Positions 9,553 to 15,504 of a stretch of DNA of 15,504 bases are shown here, piece by piece. Under the pieces are notes generated by a model. The model made no database searches and was not told the origin of the DNA. It saw only the letters and a program-made list of their open reading frames with translations. A program made the translations under genes and the position numbers. Source of the DNA: Gonapodya prolifera JEL478 (Eukaryota; Monoblepharomycota; Monoblepharidomycetes; Monoblepharidales; Gonapodyaceae); assembly GCA_001574975.1 (NCBI GenBank), contig KQ965751.1, forward strand, positions 397,085 to 412,588, written 5' to 3'. Within the stretch, counting starts at the first letter, position 1, and every line of letters starts with the position of its first letter.

Positions 9553-9872
9553 GTGGGTTTTCCAACTGCCTTCTCTCCGATCTTTCGACGTCACACACGG
9601 GTGTCGCAAATCATTCGCGACGATTATCTTCCTCTCTGGACATCAACCAACATCCTCGACGTCCTGTACCAGTGGATAATGCCGTGCCAGCACTCGTTGA
9701 CGAAGTTCTACTTCGCATCTTCACGATCCTTTTGCAGGACATCAAGAGAAACGACGGTCGTGACATGAAGTGGTTTTGGTGGCAACTTCCCTATGTCTGC
9801 CGTCGTTTCAAGCGTCTTGTCGAGGCCACCTTCCTCACTCGTGGACGTCTTCCCGAAGCCCGTTCAATTTGA
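9492..9872 (+). CDS. F-box domain protein, probably incomplete
   Basis: A 126-codon frame from an ATG with A at -3. Residues 59-110 read as an F-box: VPALVDEVLLRIFTILL, then WFWWQLPYVCRRFKRLVEATF. This is the helix pattern by which F-box proteins bind Skp1 in SCF ubiquitin ligases. F-box proteins normally continue into a substrate-binding region of several hundred residues, but this frame stops 16 residues later. Frames with protein-like pieces continue in other registers (plus 9793-10002, then 9944-10426 and 10203-10463), so the C-terminal part is either behind introns I could not resolve or decayed. No other SCF gene is nearby. I am fairly sure of the F-box and unsure of the gene model. Confidence 0.5.
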   Translation: MRFGGNEVLDNALSTGPPMQGGFSNCLLSDLSTSHTGVANHSRRLSSSLDINQHPRRPVPVDNAVPALVDEVLLRIFTILLQDIKRNDGRDMKWFWWQLPYVCRRFKRLVEATFLTRGRLPEARSI

Positions 9873-10668
9873 ACGTGGCAACGAGGTGATGAGGGATGAT
9901 ATTGCATCAAGGCGAGTAAACGCTTTTCTTCGACACTATCCCATTGGATGTTGGGGGAGTCAGCCAGCAACGCCCGCTCGAATCAGATTTTTACTTCAAT
10001 GACCCCCGACCGTTCACCGGTCACCGATTGGGACGAGCGCGACGTCTTGCTGGCATGGCCAATCCCATAACCAACATCCACGTCTCCTCGCAGAGAGGTC
10101 GGAGGCTCAGGTATCGTGGGGTGGAGCCATTATACCAGGAAACCGAAATGGGAATGTGTGATGGAAGTTGTGGGACACGAGCGACATTAACCTCCCCGTG
10201 GTGTGTCCTGGGCAACGTCTCGGAGAGGAACCGACCTCTCTGGGGCGGCGAAGTCGCTATATTTAGTACGATATGCTATAATCGATGTGTCGAACTGCAT
10301 TCAAATCGGGAAATCGTGTGTGCGGATGCCATCGCACATGTTCAAACTTTCGGAAACACGGTGCAGATTGATTCGAGCCCACCTTCGATGCCAGCAGCAT
10401 TACCTTACCACTCCACGAAAGCATGAATCTAATGCTAGTGATTATGTGTACAAGATGGGGTGACTCCTTCGCCATTCATGCTTGGTTCACCGAGTCGTCG
10501 GGAAACCTCTTTCACTATCCCTACCATTTCTCCCTCAGTTGCCTTTTCGATATATTGGGTCAGTGAATTGAGTAACTTGCACACTCTCCGTACCTCCTCC
10601 GCCTCAAACTCGTCACACTGCTCGGTTTCCTTACCCGTATCCCTCCTCGTTTCACTTGACCCGTAAAT
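9873..10668 (+). pseudogene. Possible decayed remainder of the F-box gene
   Basis: Frames shift repeatedly here. Frame 1 has DVFPKPVQFERGNEVMRDDI directly after the F-box, frame 2 is open at 9944-10426, and frame 3 carries a stretch at 10203-10463 ending in SNASDYVYKMG. No consistent splice set joins them. It may be a disrupted C-terminal region or ordinary intergenic sequence. Confidence 0.25.
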
Positions 10669-10719
10669 ATGGACTCCCACAACACACTCGTAGCGCGAAG
10701 AGACTTCGCAGTCCTCACG
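10435..10719 (-). CDS. Unrecognised minus-strand ORF, possible last exon
   Basis: A minus frame of about 95 codons, open from the TGA at 10720-10722 to the TAG at 10435-10437. It has a protein-like, amphipathic make-up (EFEAEEVRRVCKLLNSL, then IVKEVSRRLGEPS) unlike its plus-strand shadow. No ATG precedes the plausible part. A possible acceptor (CTAAAAC, then GTGAG) lies just upstream. It would overlap the start of the plus-strand MYND gene, which counts against it unless that gene begins further right. No family recognised. Confidence 0.22.
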   Translation of the reverse strand, partial: REDCEVSSRYECVVGVHIYGSSETRRDTGKETEQCDEFEAEEVRRVCKLLNSLTQYIEKATEGEMVGIVKEVSRRLGEPSMNGEGVTPSCTHNH

Positions 10720-11850
10720 TCAAGGTTTTAGAAACTGCGACGACAATTCCACTCCCAAGTCCAGAGGCAGCGCATCCATCCGGGAGGTGTTTCACGCGGT
10801 ATTCGGCCTTCGTGCGGACCCGCTCCCCTTTGTGGACCAAATTGTCGGACACGGACTCACCTGCCCATCAAACGCCTGCTTCAACGCAAATGCGTTCGTC
10901 GTCACAGAACTAAGCATGATTGCCTCTGGTGGCCATGTGCAAGCGCAGACCGTGCCTCCCCTTTCAGTGATCCCCAACTTGACTGCCATCGCGGGCCGCG
11001 GATCGCTGCTTCTTTCAGTGGCTCAACCGACGTTCAGAGTCCTTTTCTCACGGTTGCGAACGTTGGTCGATTCTTCTCAAGCAATGTCCGAGGACGCGGT
11101 GGAGCGAGAGGTGTTGGAACGCGAGGCGGTGTTCTTATCTACTCTTGACGCAACACAGCATCTCCTTCAAGCGAACTGGGACCGCTCGCTCAGAATATTG
11201 GAACAAAATCCAGACTTCGAGGACCTCCTCTGTGACGCGGCAGCAGTTGCAACAGGTCCCAACCTCTTCGCAGACCGATTTTCTCGTAAAACGAACAACT
11301 CCGACACGAGCCTCCTGAAACAAAACTCAATGAGTAAAATAATCGCTTTCTTTGTGCAGATTGTTGGGAATGGACCTCCGCATCTTGTCAGGCTTACGCT
11401 GGCAAGGGTAGAGAGCTTTTCCGGAGTTTTGCGGTTTTCGAAGGTCTTGTTCGCGAATCCGCACGTACTGGACAATTTCCAAGCGAACTTTACGACGTAT
11501 ATCGCGACGGTATTGATATGCTCCGAATGTAAATCCGCCACGAAGAACCTTGTATGCGTGTCTCTGCCCTCTTTCGCACGCAACTGCGCAAGCGCCGCAC
11601 AATCAAATGCGCCTGGCCATCACGCCCATCAGGAGAAGCAGCTCCAGTCGACGGTACAGCCGACCAGTCGAAGAATTCCCGCCGATGCAAGCGATGTCAC
11701 GTGGTTCGGTACTGTGACGTGCAGTGCCAGAAGGAGGACTGGAACGTTCACAAGCATTTTTGTGGAAAGGAGGATTTACCTGCTGGGAGGTCGGTTATTG
11801 GGGGCCCGTGGAAACGGTACTGCTTTGCTGGAGACATAATCTCAAGTTAG
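10669..11850 (+). CDS. MYND zinc-finger protein (3-exon model)
   Basis: A MYND finger binds two zinc ions and mediates protein-protein contacts; the family is widespread in fungi. Model exons: 10669-10724, 10771-11551, 11668-11850, giving 339 residues in phase. The long middle exon encodes a mostly helical region without a domain I can name (for example LSVIPNLTAIAGRGSLLL and LDATQHLLQANWDRSLRILE). The finger is complete: C269 and C272 (ICSECK) end exon 2; C286 and C289 (CKRC), C295 and C299 (RYCDVQC), H307 and C311 (DWNVHKHFC) are in exon 3. The intron 11552-11667 (GTATGC donor, ACCAG acceptor, phase 0) is needed to bring the first Cys pair into frame. The first exon is weak: its donor is GTTTTA and its intron only 46 bases, so the true start may differ. 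A short C-terminal tail follows the finger. Confidence 0.72.
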
Positions 11851-12299
11851 ACGAGTGCACGTCTCCTATCTTCATTGATTGGGTGAGTTGCCTTACCATT
11901 TTTGAGTACAATGTTATATCTTCATGCTAACTGTGAATACTGTGCTTGCACTCATTAGCTGCGAGAATTGGGGCTGATTTTGCCCGACGAATCATAGCAG
12001 AGTCACCTCGTTTTAGAATCTGCAAACGGGCGTTCAAACGGTCAGAATTGCTGAATTGCAAATTTCATTGTATGTAGATGGTCTGGACGAATTGAACTTT
12101 CCTTTGTTGTTTTGACTTTCGAGGGAGCTCAATCCGAATAGCACTGAAATAAATGTTTCAAGCATAAGCCAAGCATAAGCCAAGTTCTGCCACCTTCGCT
12201 TCCTTTGCGTTTACCTGGTCGCATTTGGAAATTTGTCCACTCCGCCACAAAAGGATCCCTTGCCTCGGTCGCTGAACCTCCAAAATTCCCCTGTCTTTG
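11851..12299. other. Intergenic region between the MYND and GH18-like genes
   Basis: About 450 bases without a gene. It contains a possible polyadenylation signal AATAAA at 12148-12153 for the MYND gene, a small direct repeat right after it, and C/T-rich sequence at 12230-12299 that should include the promoter or 5' leader of the next gene. Confidence 0.45.
12160..12184. repeat. 11-base tandem repeat (2.3 copies)
   Basis: AAGCATAAGCC occurs at 12160-12170 and 12171-12181, followed by AAG. Seen directly; likely a local duplication with no clear function. Confidence 0.8.
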
Positions 12300-15039
12300 A
12301 TGCTGCTACCCGCCCGCTTTCCCTCCCTCCCGCCTCTCCTCCTTACTCTCCTTGCCTTCTCCTATGTCTCGGTAGTCGACGCCCGCCTTCCCGCGGTTGC
12401 GGGGCTTCGAACGCCGTATCAGGTCTGTGTCACGTGGACTCGCCTGGAGGGCAACTCTCTTGATTCTAAAAGCATTTCCGCTCTACCATTGTTCCAAAAT
12501 TGGCCGCTTTACTACTTGGCACTCGCAGATGTACGGCTTCTGGGGCCAAAACCGAATCGGCTATAACATCCCAGGCTACTCGGAGCCCACACTGGTATCC
12601 GTCTGCTCGTCCACAAACTACTCCACAATCCACATCGGGTACATCGTGTCCCACTTTTCGACAGGCGGCGCACCGGGCATGGAGTTCACGAACCACTGCT
12701 CGTTCATTTTGAACAACGCGTACCCGGGGTACACGACGGCAACGAGTGGTTATTCCTTACTCTACTGTCCTGATATTGGAAAGGATATCAAGACGTGCCA
12801 GGGGATGGGGAAGAAGATCATTCTCACCATATGTGAGTCTTCTTTTTCCAAAAACCAGTCGAAGGACCCGTTTCATGGACTGCAGGGGAGGCCCGCCCAG
12901 CCGATTGGCGTAACCTTTATTTAATGAAGCCGGATGAGACGAGTTGATAACAGGAGTTCACTCTTGGAGCCAGTCCGGCGACAGAAGTGTCGAGGGATCC
13001 ATTATCGAGGGACCTCCTTAGCTCCACTTCCAATCTCCAAGACGTCTTATGAGCATTTTTACAACTTACAGCACCCAAGGTGGAAACCCTCGTGACGGAG
13101 TCTGACGGTGTCAAATCCGCGCAACAAATCTACAACTTCTTCGTGGCCCCGCCATCGTCGGGAACTCCCAGACCGTTCGACGACGCCCAGGTGGACGGCA
13201 TTGATTTATACATCCTGTGAGTTCCTCACCTCCCCTTCATCTTTCCTCCGTCACTTGTGGCTGAGAGCTGAGCTTTGTTCGGATGCCTTTGTCGTGACCA
13301 CAAGGACGAACGAGAACCCCCTGGCGTACGTCTCCTTTGTTCGCACGATGCGCACGCTCATGGATGGTGGAAGCGTCAACTCTTCTTCATCTGCCACGGG
13401 CTCATCGTCCTCTTCCTCGACGGCGAGCGCGACACCTGCTGCCTCTTCGGGTACCTACAAACCTCCCACTGCATTTACTATCTCAGGTATGTCTTCTCCC
13501 ATCTTTTCGCTACCCGTCTCAATTTCACCATCACCCTATCCAGCCACCGTCGGCTGCCAATTCCCCTCAGCCTTCATGGGTCCCACCTACGCCAACCGCA
13601 CACTGACCCTCGTCCCCGAGCTGGTCGACTACCTCGTCGTCGCGTTCCGCGCCTCGGCCGGGTGCTCTTGGGGATCCACACGGGACGGGTTCTGGAACGC
13701 CACGGACGCCTGGAACAAGTTCGTCGCCGGAGTTGGAACGGGGAATGGAACGAACGTGACTACCACGAGCCGGACCATGGAGTGGGCTATGCAGGTGCCC
13801 AACTTCGGGTACGGATATGAAGTGTACGAGGAGGCAATGGTGAGTTGTCACCTTCACCTTTGTACTGGACCACACCCTCGCTCACCCGAATATGCGAACC
13901 ACCACAGACGGGCGACTTCATAAACACCACCTCCCTTTACGCCGAGAACGTTGTCCCCCGCCTACGTGCCCTCTCGCGCTTCTCCGCAATGTCCCTCTTC
14001 GAATCCTCATTCGACCAAATCAACAAACCATGCACGGGCGACAACACGACACGGTATGCTGACGTCCTCTACACCCAGCTCCAAACCGCCGATGTGACTG
14101 CCGTTGGGTCGGGGACGAGCCCGGACAAGAGGTGCCAGTTCAGGACAGATAACCCGCTCCAGGCACTCGGACTCGCGCCGACTGCGACCACATCGGGGAG
14201 TGGGGCGCAGACTCAGGGAACGTTCGGGCCAGCGGTGACGAGGACTGCGACGGCGGTGCCTGATGCGACTGCAGTGAGTTTTGTTGGATGGGATGCGAGC
14301 TTGGCGAGTGAAGTAATTCCGACGTATTGATGCTGCAGGCGGCACCACTGACAACGGGGGCGATTATTGGAATTGCGGCGGGTGCAGGAGGTGCTCTGGG
14401 TCTTGCCGCTTTTGGAGCCGTGTTGTACAGACAGCACAGGGTGAGTCTTGGCCTTCCAACCAGCGCCCACACCGACCTGTTCTGACATCGCATGTCTTTT
14501 CAAACTTCCAGGGCAAGCAAGATGAGGACTCAGAGGACGACGACGACTCCGATGACAACTCTCGTGCTCGCGATCCTCGCTCCCGGCACAACCCTCGCGA
14601 CCCTGACTCGCACGGGGCCGTGTCTGCCACTGACTCCACTACATCGCTTGCCCGGCCGCAACCGGCGCAAGCGACATCGTATTCCTCGCTGGGCCGGCAA
14701 ACCATACCGAGACCAGATAGCCCCGCCTCATCCCAGGGAACGCTCAACCTCCGCGCGGCGGGAGCCCACCTCGGGGACAATTCGTCCGGGTCCACGGCCA
14801 GCACGGGGATCACCAGAGTTCATGCTCCGACCGCCGCCGTGCCTTACGGTATTGCGCCTGGAGTGATGCAGATGAGACAGCCGGCCGGTCAACCCGGCGT
14901 CGGACCCTCGCGGTCTCCAATACCACCTCCACCAGGAATGTATGGGGCAGCAGCGCCGGGAACTCCTGCGGCACCGACGCAGAGCAGGCAAAATGTGCAG
15001 TTGCAGCTTTTGATGGCAATGGAGAGGCGCAGGGGGTGA
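12300..15039 (+). CDS. Membrane-anchored GH18 chitinase-like protein with degenerate active site
   Basis: Exons 12300-12422, 12529-12832, 13072-13216, 13305-13486, 13544-13839, 13908-14273, 14339-14440, 14512-15039; all phases agree, giving 681 residues. Order: signal peptide (1 to about 27, LPPLLLTLLAFSYVSVVDA); GH18 class III-type barrel (about 42-345) with YGFWGQNRIG, IHIGYIVSHF, CPDIGKDIKTCQGMGKKI, PRPFDDAQVDGID; a Ser-rich insert (214-240) inside the barrel; a Thr/Ala-rich stalk; a transmembrane helix (479-502, GAIIGIAAGAGGALGLAAFG); a cytoplasmic tail (503-681) with acidic DEDSEDDDDSDD and proline-rich SPIPPPPG. At least eight N-glycosylation sequons lie before the helix and suit an ectodomain. 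GH18 catalysis needs DGxDxDxE, but here it reads DGIDLYIL (184-191): Tyr189 replaces Asp and Leu191 the acid Glu. SxGG reads TISP. A chitin-binding pseudoenzyme or sensor is my inference. The least certain junction is the first, with donor GTCTGT. Confidence 0.88.
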
Positions 15040-15363
15040 ACAGGCTGGTCTTGACCGAGAGACTGTTTGGGTTGGAGCGTGAGGACGCTCGTTGGTGGTG
15101 GTGATTGCATTGAAGCTCGCCCGGATGTTCCGCGGCGCTTGTCACTTTGATAACTGTTACGATGGGCTTTGTATGAACTAGATACTTGCACACGGTACTT
15201 GAGATACAAAAATTGTGTGACGCACTCGGTACAATGTAGTAAATGGCATTGCGGTAAACGCTGGGATTAATGGAGGTTAAAAGTGATGAAGATGTACTTC
15301 AACGAAGAAGAGTGCTACAACGTTATCTTAAATCTTGCCATACGACTGAAGACACCCGAATAC
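15040..15363. other. 3' flank of the GH18-like gene, convergent with the edge gene
   Basis: About 320 bases with stops in all frames. It should hold the 3' ends of two convergent transcripts. I see no gene, RNA or repeat in it. Confidence 0.4.
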
Positions 15364-15504
15364 TCAACCAATAACCATCTGAACTTCGAGAACTCTTGAC
15401 GTTCCTGCCGCAAGGTGAACGGCCAACGCATCGCTCATTTCCACTGGTTCGGCGTTGTGTGGGTCGCGTTCATCAAATATGGCGTTTTTGACGTCGTCCA
15501 GGTA
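15364..15504 (-). CDS. C-terminal end of an unrecognised protein, cut by the window edge
   Basis: The minus strand is open from the right edge (15504) to a TGA at 15364-15366, giving 46 codons. The peptide begins YLDDVKNAIFDERDPHNAEP and ends VLEVQMVIG. Its composition is protein-like and no stop interrupts it up to the edge. I cannot name the family. The opening resembles ubiquitin-like headers (as in Crinkler proteins) only loosely, and this is the C-terminal end, so I do not press that. A splice before the stop is possible. Confidence 0.4.
   Translation of the reverse strand, partial: YLDDVKNAIFDERDPHNAEPVEMSDALAVHLAAGTSRVLEVQMVIG

Noticed and set aside
8924-9598. 224-codon minus-strand ORF
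   Set aside because: It overlaps the plus-strand Ser/Arg-rich ORF and the F-box start, has no domain and a Cys/Arg-heavy random composition; probably an antisense shadow.
13275-13820. 181-codon plus-strand ORF in a second frame of the GH18-like gene
   Set aside because: It runs through introns and exons of the spliced gene in the wrong frame; the residues are Arg/His-rich shadow translation.
14364-14813. 149-codon minus-strand ORF
   Set aside because: Antisense of the low-complexity tail exon; Ser and Arg runs mirror the sense sequence.
15364-15504. Crinkler-type header at the right edge
   Set aside because: The likeness to a ubiquitin-like header is loose and the segment is the C-terminal end of its frame, whereas headers are N-terminal.

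Overview
The window is nuclear DNA of a fungus. Genes are cut by many short introns of about 57-120 bases, mostly GTGAGT-like donors and CAG acceptors, in mid-GC sequence. The identifiable proteins are a PNO1/Dim2 ribosome-assembly factor, a dienelactone hydrolase family enzyme, MYND, F-box, Sel1 and HMG-box proteins, and a large GH18 chitinase-like membrane protein. I cannot name the genus; a zoosporic (chytrid-type) fungus or an agaricomycete would both fit. All exon models below were spliced by eye, with phase and length checked by hand.

Left part (1-5700). A minus-strand gene encodes an AT-hook plus HMG-box plus SANT-like protein and may run off the left edge. It is followed by gene-poor sequence with a degenerate tandem repeat of about 219-229 bases. 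The array is split into two blocks by about 890 bases that carry one unrecognised ORF. An AT-rich stretch and a frameshifted Sel1-repeat gene remnant follow.

Middle (5700-8700). Two well-resolved minus-strand housekeeping genes lie in tandem: PNO1 (5 exons, one intron of the GC-AG type) and a dienelactone hydrolase family protein (8 exons, with Cys-Asp-His triad intact). A divergent promoter region of about 390 bases separates the latter from plus-strand sequence.

Right part (9050-15504). An F-box ORF with an unresolved structure and decayed sequence after it is followed by a MYND zinc-finger gene. Next comes the most notable gene: an 8-exon, 681-residue model with a signal peptide, a GH18 chitinase-like ectodomain, one transmembrane helix and a 179-residue cytoplasmic tail. 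Its GH18 catalytic motifs are all altered (the SxGG region reads TISP, DGxDxDxE reads DGIDLYIL, and the substrate-contact strand reads VAFR), so it looks like a membrane-bound chitin-binding pseudoenzyme, possibly a sensor. The right edge holds the C-terminal end of one more minus-strand gene.

The genes do not form one pathway. PNO1 and the hydrolase are conserved core genes; the flanking F-box, MYND, Sel1 and repeat sequences are accessory and partly decayed.
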